A stretch of 64,000 nt of DNA from Cryptomeria japonica (GCF_030272615.1 NC_081406.1:212450997-212514996); one strand, 5' to 3'. Shown: positions 34,510 to 45,823, counted from the stretch's first letter. Numbers and translations are program-made. Notes: generated from the letters alone by a model not told the origin.

Positions 34510-36171
34510 TGTCGGGGGAAAAGAGACTAAGTATGGAAAACCTAATCCCACTCTCATACACACTAATGGAATATGAAAGAGCTTAGGGAGATAACGCACT
34601 TCGGCTACTTCTTATGAGAAAGAGATAGGCATGGATTACCTCTTAGGTTTTCTATTCCTTTTCTATAAATGACAGAGAGGAATGATGCAAAAATGCAATC
34701 TAAACTAGAATGCAAGTAAGCAAGAAAACCCTAATCTAAGAATGCAAATCAAAGCACAATTGATATACTGCTGAAAAGTACAGACCAAAAGGAAAAATTA
34801 GAGGTGCACCCATGTCTTAAATCTAAGTAGAAATGTATGGTACTAGGGTGCCATGCCACTATCTTGATTCTGCAAGTCTGGAGCTGCAACTGACATGATG
34901 GATTCTGGAGCCTGCAAGACACTATTCTACCAAATTTTGCTGATAGAGGGCAGGGCCATGGTGCCACACCACTATCCTGGGTAGGACCAGAGTGCCATGC
35001 CCCTACCCTTAGGGTTTTTTCTAAGATCTACAACCAAGAACTGTCCTTGTGTGCTCTTTTGGTCCCGAAACTTCTAGTGACACTCGGATCTGAACCTATA
35101 TTTGAAGCTGAAAAATAGGGTTTGGGGTGGCTATGTAGGGTTTTCCTTAGTCAAACCTATGTTTTGGTGATTTCCACCTCCATAAATAGTCAATAAAGTA
35201 CTAAAAATGTGTGTGCAAGAACCTTGTGTACATACAAGATCCTAAAATGAATGCAAATAATCTAGAGCAACCCTAAAGAGTAAACCCTAATTTCTTATAA
35301 TTGACAAAGTAAATGTTCTAAATCCACAATGCAAAGTGATCTAAAGCATGAATATAAATCAAAATGAATCTGATGCAAAGACATGAAAACAACATGAAAC
35401 CATACCCAACCCCAAGGGAGAGGTACAAGCCAATCATCAGTTAGTGATCTCCTATTGTTCGTTTACACCTTCAAAAGCCCCCAATTGATAAAATGATGCT
35501 TGATGAGTGTTTGGTGGATGAATGTTTTAATGTTGTTGAAGACTTGAAAGATCTACTCTTTCACTGCAAAGAAGACCCTTATGCTCCAAAAACCCGCTCT
35601 TAGATTCTTAGAAGAAGACCCCTTCAAATGAAGAAAGAGAGCTCTTAAGTATGAAACCCTAGATCTTAATTTCATGTTTAGGCCAACCTAGGATTTGAAT
35701 TTCCTGCCAATCTTTTGGGGTTAAGAATTATTATATCTTAGGATTATGCTCCCAAAATTTTGAGGAAAAAGCCAAGGACCATGTGCATTCCCGCCACGGT
35801 CTGGCCAACTTTTCACCAAATTTTTGGGTCCATTAGATATGATGATATTAGAGCGCATCCCAAAGTTACAGCTAATTTTGAGATGTTTTGATATGCGAAA
35901 TTAGGCCTAAATGGTTGAAATAAGACATAAATAGGGTTTATGATTAAATGATTCATTGGAAGAATAAAATAAAAAGGGGAATTCTTAGGGTAAAGGGCCC
36001 AACTTTATAACATGTAAAGTGATGAAACATGACTTTAGATTTAATTTAATTAATTAATTAAATGATTAAAAGGGGATTAGAAATGCAAGATGTAAGACAC
36101 ACTAAGGCGGGTGCTAACCTAAGTGTGAAATTGTACCACCCTAGAAAGGGTGTATAATTTACGACACTACA
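34510..36171 (-). repeat. 5' LTR of gypsy element (1.66 kb)
   Basis: On the + strand it runs from TGTCGGGGG to ACACTACA. Both ends match the shorter LTR at 17813-18541; the middle 34768-35713 is unique to this copy. The segment has no reading frame of interest. Confidence 0.85.
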
Positions 36172-36340
36172 TGTTTGTTGTGGGAACACACCAACATCAC
36201 GAGTGTGTCTGGGTGGGTAGATTTACACTAGGCATGCTCCTGTTGTGCCTCCCAATGCATCAAAACATCGAGAGCCATACTTTACGGACACAATCTCTCA
36301 AGTGGCCTAAGTCCAAAAAATACATATGATTGATCATGAT
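36172..36340 (+). repeat. Continuation of the ~357-bp tandem repeat
   Basis: Immediately right of the gypsy element the array phrase resumes (GGGAACACACCAACATCACG, GGGTGGGTAG, CTCCCAATGC) up to CCTAAGTCCAAAAAA. It then breaks into non-repeat sequence. Confidence 0.85.
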
Positions 36341-36543
36341 GCCCTCTACAAGCCCATTCCTAACAAAATATTCTACTATGATGGCCAAAACCAACCCACC
36401 TTATTGTATCACATAAACTCAAACCCTTAAGATATTCAAAACATAGTCACATATATTCACATATATTCAAAAAATAGTCACAAAACATAGTCACATATAT
36501 TCAAAAAATATTTTACAAATCATCTCACGGGATTTTATACTAA

Positions 36544-36755
36544 ATTTGGCATTTAAATATGTGCGAATTAGCTCATCGCCATTTAAATATACAAAATTTG
36601 GCATTTAAATATGTAAAAATCAGCTCATCGCCATTTAATTATATAAAATTTGGCATCTAAATATGTACAAATCAGCTCATGGCCATTTAATTATACAAAA
36701 TTGTGCCCCTAAATATGTACAAATCAGCTCATGGGCATTTATATATACAAAAAAA
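36544..36755 (+). repeat. 52-bp tandem repeat (4 copies)
   Basis: Units starting ATTTGGCATTTAAATATGT and containing TCAGCTCATCGCCATTTA repeat at about 36544, 36596, 36648 and 36700. It lies just 3' of the transposase-like gene on its strand. Confidence 0.85.
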
Positions 36756-36840
36756 CAAATATAAAACTATTCATTGACGATATATACAAAATTATCAAAA
36801 TCAATCTACCCTAAATCGTAGAATCAATCAAGTGAGCCTT

Positions 36841-39752
36841 CTAGATTGGCTCTAACCCATACTGTGTCAAGTATTGCCTCATGGTCAGTTCACGAACTTT
36901 CCATAAAATCTTGTTATGAGGTTTACCACGATACTTAATCAAATGAATATTTCTTGCGACATCAAGGTTGGAGAATTGAAGAATATGTCTATGTGTTTCA
37001 AAGTCCTCGAACAACCAAACATCAGAATTATTGATAAGGTATCTCCTAAGCCATGTGCCTATCACGACAACGGACCCTACTGGATACTCAATACCTCCAT
37101 CAATGATTGTGGTTGTCAATTTTCTCTTAGGCTCAATACAACGACACAAAAAGTAATCCATTCCTTCTTCATTGTTCTCTTCTGCAACAACTGTGTACAC
37201 ATGACCTACATATTTAGAATGATAATTAATACCAAAAATAATGTTTGATGTAACAAAATGAGCCGAAAAAATTTCCTGCAATAAAATTTACCCAAAAAAT
37301 CACCTGGTTCTACTAGGTCGGATACATGATCGAAGTCAACTGATTCTTCCATCTGGTTCAACTGTAGTGCTTTGAGAATTTAATAGGTATCAATGGGAAG
37401 CAATGGTCTACAAGACCATTTGTCAACCGACTCTTGTGATTCACATTCTTCCGATAAAAAATACATACATGAAGAGCAAAAACATACAATCTGTCTAGTA
37501 TAAATTAACGGTGAACTTGCATTTGAACTTCAAAATGAGTGCATGTCACTAGATCCTACAACTGTACAACAATCTTGATATTTTTCAATGTTAGATTCAG
37601 TGATCAACCAAAAATATCTATGAACCATTGGCGTACCTGCATTACCCGGTCTCATTGTAGAGTTACACCATCACACAATTGTTGTTGCATCTGTCAACTC
37701 AGCACCACCTTTGTACTTCAATTCTTCTCTAGCTATGGCTCTATTTACGCATGCTCCTACACCATCATGCTCTCCCTTTCCATGTCTAGCCTGAGTGAAA
37801 CTCCAAAAATGTTGTACACTACTTGTCACATGCATCCTACTCAACCAATAGAACATCCTTGCATTTTTTATTTGCGAGGTGCAATTATCTGACCATATTA
37901 TGTGTTGCTTGTATCGTATGTTCCTTTCCCTTAAGCTATCATAGAAAAGTTTAAAGCATCCTTGCACAAACTCTAACGAATGTTTACGATCATTACTTAT
38001 GTAGGAGTGATACTCTCTTACAACCTTTCTATCCTCCTTTGTGCTATCATCTGCATGCATGAGTGCTATGTGTACAAAAATAGAAACTTGTGTAGAATGG
38101 TAATACATAGATTGCACTTGATTTTGAGGTTGTAGTGTATAATTTTCAGTAAAATAAACTATAGAGACAATGGTACCAAGAGGAAATGTGTCCTTGCATA
38201 ACTTGAATTTCTCATCTAACCACTGAGCTCCATGTGTATGTGTTATATACTCATAAACTAGTTTCTCTTTAAATGTTCTCATAAAATCAGCTACACATAT
38301 ATCATTTTTCACTAACTCACATCTCTTCAATTTTTTTCCATCTTTAACCCCATATGTCACTGTCTTATACTTTCCAAAAGATACTAGTTTCTTACCAATT
38401 TCATGTGTGCTATCCAAATGTTGCAAACCACCACATGTAGCACAAGAACCTTTCAAACACATCATCTTATAATAAATGCAACCATTATCTCTTTTACATA
38501 ACACAATTGAAATAAATTCTCTTGGTGACTTGGGAGGTGGTTGTATATTTCATTTCTGTAAAACATCGTTAGTGTGCAAAGTACAACATATATGACAATA
38601 AATATCATAGTGCATGGAAAATTCAATATACATCCTACAACAACACATGGTACGTACATGATTTATCTTAACATAAAAAGGTTTTGCCATTTCAAAAAAT
38701 ATTTGAATAATTCTTATTTGAGGAAACTTTTTAAGGAATCTTTCATAAAATTTTGTTTGAGTCATATCCAAATAGTGTTTGGAATGTGGCTCACGATTTC
38801 TAGATCCAATTCACCTTCTAACAACATCTCTTTGGTTAGGCAAAACCCTTTTGTTGTCGTGCCAAAAATTTTCAATTAATGTTCTTAGTGCATCAACAAC
38901 AACCTTGTCTTTGCATGGTAGTCTACCCGAGAACGCCCAAAGAGAATTATTGTTAGGATCCTCTATTTTCTCCTACCTACCTAATACTTTACGTAATGTT
39001 GTTTTACTTATATTTAATGACTTACTTGTTTTGCTTATCAAATGATTTTTTTTTATTTTCTTGCTTATTATGGTTGATGTAATAACACATCTAGTAACAT
39101 TAGAATCTTTAGTACATGATTTTGAACCAATAGCTTGATATGCATCAAATATATTTCTCACAATAGTTCTTTCCCTATTACTTTCGAATGATCTTATGCC
39201 TAGAATTTTCATTCTCTCTCTAAAATTTAATTTTTTAATCATTTCAATAATTAATTGGCATCTTGCAGTTTGATTTAAGTTTTCAAAATAGTTTTGCCAT
39301 ATTATTTTAACCATTCTCCTACAAGTTCGTTCATTTATTTTATTAGGCATTGGCTTCAAAATATTCTCATTGATGTCAATTAGATACTTTGGTTTCCTAC
39401 GAATAATTCTAGGAGGTGTTAACATCAGTGCATTGCGTGCATTAGGTACATTCATTGCATCAAATAGAGTCTATGTATGTTCATCATTGCACACATTAGG
39501 TACATTCATTGCATTAGGTTCATACGATAAATCAAATGTTGTTGGTGCATCTTCATCGTTTGTTTGATTATTCATTGTGATCTCTTCTCCAATTGCATTA
39601 TGTTCATTTGGTAAATTGAATTGAGATGTTAAGGATGGTGTACCTTCTTGTCCCATTTCTCTTATGTCACGTAATTTATTCATATGTTTCCTTTGTCTTT
39701 CCTTTTCAAGCTCTTGTTGTTCCACCATTCCTCTGTTGGTATTTCCCATCAT
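36841..39752 (-). pseudogene. DDE-transposase-like gene, broken by stops and frameshifts
   Basis: Read on - from 39752: an acidic/Gln-rich N-terminus; a DNA-binding-like region (NERTCRRMVKIIWQNYFEN, SKSLNISKTTLRKVLG, helix-turn-helix-like); KFYERFLKKFPQIRI; a Cys pair region (CLKGSCATCGG); then a core with VYFTENYTLQPQNQVQSMYY, IIWSDNCTSQIKNARMFYWL and HFWSFTQARHGKGEHDGVG. This order (D-x-x-E-N, S-D-x-x-x-x-Q-x-K-N, H-G-K-G-x-x-D-G-x-G) resembles DDE-type transposases widespread in eukaryotes; the first Asp reads Tyr here. After the core: GTPMVHRYFWLITESNIEKY, then an open 146-residue C-terminus (36841-37281, FLCRCIEPKRKL, VGSVVVIGTWLRRYL). Stops lie at 39471, about 38970, 38550, 37668, 37545 and 37378. 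Superfamily uncertain (Sola-like is one option). Confidence 0.6.
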
Positions 39753-40056
39753 TAATACCGGTTGTCCTAAATAGAATCATTTTACATTTATATGTAAACA
39801 AAAGTTCTTAAACAATCAAATAACCATAAAATTGAGCATTATCATTATTTTCTTAAATCAAAACTATTAAACAATAACAATAACATTGACCAAACTAATA
39901 AGAACAACAGTTCAATCATTTGAAATCATGCAAAACAAAAATTTCACTTACTTCTACATATAAAACTGTCACAAAAGCGCAGTAATAGTTCCAGTGGGGC
40001 CTTCAACGACCTCAAAAACTTCTTTTGAATCTGTTGGGCAACTAAAAGTATCTTCA
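39753..40056. other. AT-rich upstream region of the transposase-like gene
   Basis: No reading frame. It would be the 5' flank of the gene on the - strand and leads into the GCGTACGC-type cluster at 40057-40185. Confidence 0.5.
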
Positions 40057-40185
40057 AGAACTGCGTATGCAGTATGTTCAGTAACCTCATGCCCTCTTTT
40101 AGTCCCTAAAAATGCTCAGCAGGCCAACGTCCATATTCCTAGTACCATGTATGCACTTTTAACTTATCAAAACCCCGTATGCGTT
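40057..40185 (-). repeat. GCGTACGC-type motif cluster (right)
   Basis: Read on the - strand: GTAACGCATACGGGG, AAGTGCATACATGG and ACTGCATACGCAGTTCT. The last matches GCGCGTACGCAGTTCT in the cluster at 54110-54215 (same strand). It lies upstream of the transposase-like gene, mirroring the cluster upstream of the unknown gene at 780-946/12919. Confidence 0.5.
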
Positions 40186-40204
40186 ACTTGCAGTAAAGAA
40201 ATTG

Positions 40205-40312
40205 TGAAGGAAAAGGGAGGGAGAGGGAGGGAGGGAGAGAGAGAGAGAGGGAGATAGAGGGAGAGGGAGAGAGAGAGAGGATGGAGAGGGAGAGAAAGGG
40301 GGAGAGGGAGAG
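40205..40312 (+). repeat. GA-rich microsatellite
   Basis: GGGAGA/GAGA tract, split by the solo LTR at 40313 and continuing at 45589. Confidence 0.9.
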
Positions 40313-40654
40313 TGTTGTGACGTATTCACACATTGCCCCATTGCAAATGTGGACCCCTACCTTTTTTTTGCTTTATGGGGTTTGCTTTCTAGGTTTTTAG
40401 GGTTTGTCTGTTAGCCTTTGCATTTTCAGTATTGCCAGAGGGATCAATGGATAGTAGGCTCTGCTCGAGCTAAGATGAGTCAGTAGATGGGTTTCTTTCC
40501 AAGTCTTCTTTAAGCTTGGTTTTGCTGGTGGTGTCTAGTTTGAGTTCGAGGAAATCAGTGAGTGGTTGAGAAAATTTGGCTAAGACAAGGAAGGAATGAA
40601 TCAAGGATCTATCCTAGAACAAAGTTAGGCCATTTTGAGGGTGAATCGAGCCAA

Positions 40655-43600
40655 GAATGTAAATTTCGCTCCTGACCCTTCCAAAGGGTCCAGAGCGAAA
40701 TCCATATTTCCTCTATTTTGCTTCTTAGCTTGACCAAGTTAGGAACTTCTAAGGCATGGTTTGGTAGGTTTTGATACATATTTGCCTTGAAGAGGAATTT
40801 TTGGACCTCAAGATGATGAAAGCTAGCCTCAAATGAGAATTTCGCTCCTGACCCTTCCAAAGGGTCCAGAGTGAAATCCTCCCTTTTTGCCTTCCTTTGG
40901 CCTTAAAACCTAGTCTGACCTTGCCTGGACCCAGTTGAGTGATGGAATATCTTGATAGTGAAAGAAGGAAGTTGATTTGATCAAGTTTGTTGGAGAATGA
41001 AGTGAACCTAAGTGAGAAGCTAGCCAAGAGTGGGATTTTCGCTCCTGACCCTTCCAAAGGGTCCAGAGTGAAAATTCCCTTAAACATCAAATTTTCACTT
41101 GTCAAGGCCAGGACCATAGCTTCCTTAGGCATAGTAAGGGCAATTTGATACGTTCTAGCCCTAGGGAGTGATTGATGGTGGATGAGATGAAGGATTTTGG
41201 TCAAAAAATGTGAATTTTGCTCCTGACCCTTCCAGAGGGTCCAGAGCGGAATTCTTGAAAACTCTCATTTTTCCCTTAGCTAAAGTTAGGATCTTGATGG
41301 AGATGCATGAAGAAGGATCTATGTTTTCCTCTCAAAGAGAATTGGAGTTGAAAAGGTCAGGAATCAAGCCCAAGACATGATTTTTTCTCCTGACCCTTCC
41401 AAAGGGTCCAAAGTGAAAATCTTGGTAGCTCTCATTTCCTTCCCAATTTTGGCTAAGTGTTGGTTTCTAGGGCATGTTGGGGGATGAATTGGTATTTTCT
41501 TGCCTTGAGATGGAGTTGATTGATTTTGAAGAACAAGATTTTGGCCTAAAGGAGAATTTTGCTCCTGACCCTTCCAAAGGGTCCAGAGCAAAATTCATCA
41601 TAAACTTCATTTGCTACCTTGTTTAACCTTGAAACCTTCTTCCTTAGGTGGAAAATGATCTAGGTTTGCTTCTTGAAGTGGTTTGAAGTTTGAAAAGTGA
41701 GTAATCTAGCCTAGAATGAGATTTTTGCTCTTGACCCTTCCAAAGGGTCCAGAGCGAAAATCCTCTTAAAGCTCATTTCCTCCTAAGTTTGACCAAATTT
41801 TGATTTGCAGAGCATCTTGAAAGGAAGGATGGATGTGTTTGGACTTTGGAAATGTGTGAGAGCTTTGGAAAAATGAAGGATTCTAGCCAAGAAGGTGAAT
41901 TTCGCTCCTGACCCTTCCAAAGGGTCTAGAGCAAAATTCCTTGCAAGCCTATTCTTTTGACCTTGTTTTGGCTTAAGACCTTATCCCTTGGGTGAAGAAT
42001 GATGTCTAGTTGTCTTCTAGAGTGGATTGGAGTTGAAGAAATGGAGAATCAAACCTAGAATGAGATTTTCACTCCTGACCCTTCCAAAGGGTCCAGAGCA
42101 AAAATCTTAAAATCACCTTATTTTCCTTGCAAAATCAAGTCAACTTTGAGTCTTTATAGTTTGGATGAGTGTGAGGAGAGGTTTTCTTGCCCTGTTGAAG
42201 TTGTTTGAGGTCAAATGATGGAGGAGATAGTTCAAACCAAGGATTTCGCTCCTAACCCTTCCAAAGGGTCTAGAGCGAAATTCCTAGAAATGCCTTTTTT
42301 TCCATTGGAGGAGGTCAAGTCCTTGATTTTTTATGGCATGGATGGAAGTGGGATAGCATGTCTTTGCCTCTTGAGGTGATTTTGAGATGGAGAAGTGAGG
42401 AATCAAGCCCAAATCATGATTTTCGCTCTTGACCCTTCCAAAGGGTCCATAGCGAAAATCCTCCTAGACCTCATTTCCTTCCCTATTTGACCAAATTTTG
42501 ATTTGCAAAGCATGATGAAAGGGAAAATGGACATGATCTTTCCTTTGAGAGTGTTTGATAGCATTGAAGAATGAGGGTTTTAGCCAAGAAAGGAATTTTT
42601 GCTCCTGACCCTTCCAAAGGGTCCAGGGCGAAATTCCTTACAAGCCTACTTTTTGACCTTTCTTAGGCTTAAAACCTTGTTCCTAGGGTGAAGAGAGATG
42701 AGATTTTACCTTGCAATGAAGTTTCAAGTTGAAAGAATGATGATTTTTTGTCAACAATGAGATTTTCACTCCTGACCCTTCCAAAGAGTCCAGAGCGAAT
42801 TTTCTCAAAACCTATCTTTTCCCTCAAATTTATGCCAAATCTAGTGTGGGTCAAGATTAGAGGTGTCTTTAGGCATGTCCTTGAATGGTCAATAATTATC
42901 AAGTTTGAAGGAAATAAGCCAAATGATGAAAATCGCTCCTGACCCTTCCAAAGGGTCCAGGGCAAAAATTCTTCAAACATCTATTTTCCCTTGCAAAATC
43001 AAGTCAAACTTGGGCTAGACGTGAGAGGAGAAGTTTTTTCTAGCCTTTTGAGGTGAGTGCAACTTGAAATGATGGAGGAATAAGCCTAAATTAAGAAATT
43101 TGCTCCTGACCCTTCCAAAGGGTCCAGAGCGAATTTTCTCTAAATCACCTTTTTCCCAATTTTGTGGCAAGCAAAGTGCTGACTAGGGAGAGTTTTGATG
43201 GGAGAGGTCCTCAGGAATGACTTTGACTTAGCAATAATTATCAAACTTGAAGGAATTAAGCCAAAAAGTGATTTTCACTCTTGACCCTTCCACAAGGTCC
43301 AGAGCGAAAATCCCAATTCCACCTATTTTCTTTGCAAGGCAAGGTAAAATTTTGATTTTTATGGCCTAGAGAGGAGTGAGGCAAGGTGTTCTAAGTCTTG
43401 GAGTTGATTTGAAGTTGAAAGGATGAGGAAATACCCCTAAAACAAGATTTTCGCTCCTGACCCTTCCAAAGGGTCCAGAGCGAAAATCCTAAAATTTACA
43501 TATTCCTTTCAAATTTATGCTAAACCATGCCTAGGCCAAGGTGAAAGATGCCCTTGAGATTGCCCTTGAGTTGATTGTTGTCTCTAGAAATGATGATTTT

Positions 43601-44005
43601 GGGCTAAAGGAGGAAATTCGCTCCTAACCCTTCCAAAGGGTCCAGGGCGAAAATTCTTCAATCACCTTTTTCTCCTTGCAAAATTAAGTCAAACTGGAGT
43701 TGGATGAGAGAAGAGAAGTGTTTCCTTGCCTTGTGAAGTGATTTGAAGTTGAAATGATGGAGAAGTGAGCTACAAACAAAAAATTTGCTCCTGACCCTTC
43801 CAAAGGGTCCAGAGCGAAATTCCCAGTATCACCTAAATTGCTCACAATGACGATCAAGAGATGGATTCCTAGGCCTTAGTGCAGAAAAGACTAGTGTATA
43901 CTTGCCTTGGAAGGTATTTGGGAATAGAGACAAGATGGAATTTGTCCAAAAGTGCAAAATTCACTCCTGACCCTTCTAGAGGGTCCAGAGCAAAATTCTT
44001 ATAGG
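40655..44005 (+). repeat. Array of 20 conserved palindromic hairpins
   Basis: Each unit has the core GACCCTTCCAAAGGGTC flanked by TTTCGCTCCT on the left and CCAGAGCGAAA on the right, so about 38 bases can fold back (TTTCGCTC pairs with GAGCGAAA; GACCCTT pairs with AAGGGTC). Core starts: 40674, 40850, 41047, 41225, 41392, 41567, 41733, 41910, 42077, 42254, 42431, 42607, 42774, 42941, 43108, 43283, 43459, 43626, 43793, 43969. The ~130-base spacers are much more diverged. Spacing is 166-167 or 175-178 bases, once 197. Confidence 0.9.
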
Positions 44006-44157
44006 GCCTATCCCTGGAAAGACTCTTGAACAAACTTAATTTTGATGTCTTCTTGTTGATGATTTAAGGTATAAAATGCTATGTTGAAATGAATTTATTA
44101 TATGTCCTTAATCATATTTTTGTTTATCTTGTAGTTAAAAGGGGACCAGGGCAAGAC

Positions 44158-44277
44158 AAGGATGACCTTCTCCAGTCCAGCATCAACAAGGATGACCTTC
44201 TCCAGCCCAGCATCATCAAGGATGGCCTTCTCCAGTCTAGCATCATCAAGGACGACCTCTTCTAGTCTAGCATTTGA
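44158..44277 (+). repeat. 30-bp minisatellite in the solo LTR (4 copies)
   Basis: AAGGATGACCTTCTCCAG followed by a 12-base variable part repeats at 44158, 44188, 44218 and 44248. The second giant-LTR copy lacks it at the corresponding place. Confidence 0.85.
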
Positions 44278-44703
44278 AGGAAAGGTACACCATCCATCCT
44301 ACACATCGAAGACAAAGGAAGTTAAAGCAAGGGTTCATTGAAGAAGCAGACAGTTTCAGAAGAGTTAATTAAAGCTAGCTTCTCAGCAACATCAAATTAA
44401 ATATCTACCAAGTTACAAGTGTCAGACAAGGTGGCATCCCAGTCATCACTCCTCCAGTCAGATTGGTCCACCTCATTGTGTCCAAATTCAATGTACCTGA
44501 CTCATGGGAGATGGCACAAACTTTGATGTACCTACCCCAGTTCTCCATTGGTCGAATATTCTAGAGAAGACATGTGTCCAAATAATGCAATTATTTCATT
44601 GGCCAGAATTGAGTTTGTTGTAACAAACCCTAATTAGGGTTTTCATTATAAAATCTTGGCCATTGATCTCAAATTGATCTGAGCCATTGAATTGTATTGA
44701 GGG

Positions 44704-44716
44704 CACTATATAAGCC
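44704..44716 (+). promoter_or_regulatory. Putative LTR TATA box
   Basis: CACTATATAAGCC occurs in the part of the giant LTR conserved with 56202-60139, where CACTATAAAAGGCC stands at the same place (59612). Conservation in two diverged copies supports a promoter on + with transcript start some 30 bases downstream. Confidence 0.55.
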
Positions 44717-45588
44717 CTGGCTCCTCATTTTTAAAGGCTAATAGCTAGTCAATAGTTAGAAGGTGAATAGTTAGAAATAGTGAATAGTCAGTTGATAAAT
44801 AGCAATTAAAGTAGAATAGAAAGAGAAGGCAAAGATTGTTGCCAAGATGTTGTTGTAAAAGACTTTGTAAAACTTCATTGAAGAAATGGTGAAATCTATG
44901 GGTCGATTCAACAATTTGCATGGTCTCTATACTTCTCAGATTTGATTTCTTGTTATTAGATGAGTGGAAGAAATGTGTTTGATTGATGGTGAAATTTGTG
45001 TATCCATACTACTAGCAGTTTGTTGATTGCAGACTTGCCTTGTGTAGTCAATTGGAATCATTCAGCTTAAGCTTAACTTCAATTGTTGCTTCTTCATAGA
45101 TATGCATCAGCCTGATGGTGTCTATGCCTGTAGCGATGATCTGAACATCATAAAGCTTTCCTCTAAAGATCGCACTAATCTTGTGGAAATGGTCCTGGGA
45201 TGTCAAAACAAGACTTAGTTAGAATTTCATCAAAAATCAATCATTGCTCCTACATTCTTAGTGTCAGAATTAGATCCTTCCCTCGCCCTCATCCTTTTTT
45301 CCTTTTTAAAAAAAATCTAGGCTAGTGAAATCCCGTGTTCCAACAATATTCAAAGCAAATCAGACGTTTAGTCATCAAGTGTAAGTCCCCTTGTGATTCT
45401 AGCAAAATCACATCATACCACAAAGAGCTTATCCACAAGTAGAGAACCTACATAAAAGAACCTTGAAGTTTCACCAATTGATCCTTCTTTGTGATATCTT
45501 CAGCATTCAGTAACTCTACTCAAGAGAGGATAAGATACCTCTGGGTATTTTATTCTATGTTTGGTCGTGTACAAAATACACATCAACA

Positions 45589-45694
45589 GAGAGAAAGGGG
45601 GAGAGGGGGAGAGGGAGAGGGAGAGAAAGGGGGAGACAGAGAGAGGGAGCACGAGAGGGATGGAGAAAGAGAGAGAGGGAGAGAGAGGGAGAGG

Positions 45695-45780
<86 letters not shown>
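45589..45780 (+). repeat. GA microsatellite
   Basis: Almost pure GA/GGGAGA repeats, continuing 40205-40312. It produces long spurious reading frames (Arg-Glu on +, Ser-Leu on -). Confidence 0.95.
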
Positions 45781-45782
<2 letters not shown>

Positions 45783-45823
45783 ATTCCATTATCTTTTATT
45801 TTATAATATATTGGCATGTGAAC

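Larger units (their letters stand above)
17813..36171 (-). mobile_element. Ty3/gypsy Tat-type retrotransposon with nested insertions
   Basis: LTRs at 17813-18541 (3', shortened) and 34510-36171 (5') face the - strand. Between them, read leftwards: primer site, gag, protease remnants, a G-patch-like linker, RT, RNase H, a second archaeal-type RNase H, and integrase. RT before integrase defines gypsy, and the additional RNase H is characteristic of the Tat group. It is inserted in the 357-bp array: TGCTC on the left and TGTTT on the right each differ by one base from the array consensus TGTTC, i.e. an aged 5-bp target duplication. A PMD pseudogene and a copia composite lie inside its 3' half. 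Confidence 0.9.
40313..45588 (+). mobile_element. Giant (5.3-kb) solo LTR with hairpin array
   Basis: Starts TGTTGTGACG, ends CATCAACA, and is bounded by GAGAG at 40308-40312 and 45589-45593. GAGAG lies in a GA tract, so the duplication alone is weak, but the tract is cleanly split at these points. No coding region, primer site or polypurine tract was seen. Its start (TGTGAC...CACACATTGCCCCATTGCAAATG) and last 1.2 kb match a second copy at 56202-60139. It holds 20 hairpin repeats (40655-44005), a 30-bp minisatellite and a TATA box at 44705, consistent with an LTR of an unidentified, probably gypsy, family. Confidence 0.7.

Noticed and set aside
40609-42980. Minus-strand frames with repeated LDPLEGSGAK / LWKGQERN peptides
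   Set aside because: They are translations of the hairpin palindrome; frames shift between units because spacings (167, 176, 177) are not all multiples of three.
40655-44005. Repeat-spacer array resembling CRISPR
   Set aside because: Eukaryotic LTR context, spacers of ~130 bases that are related to each other, and no cas genes.
45491-45823. Open frames of Arg-Glu or Ser-Leu repeats
   Set aside because: Produced by the GA microsatellite on both strands.
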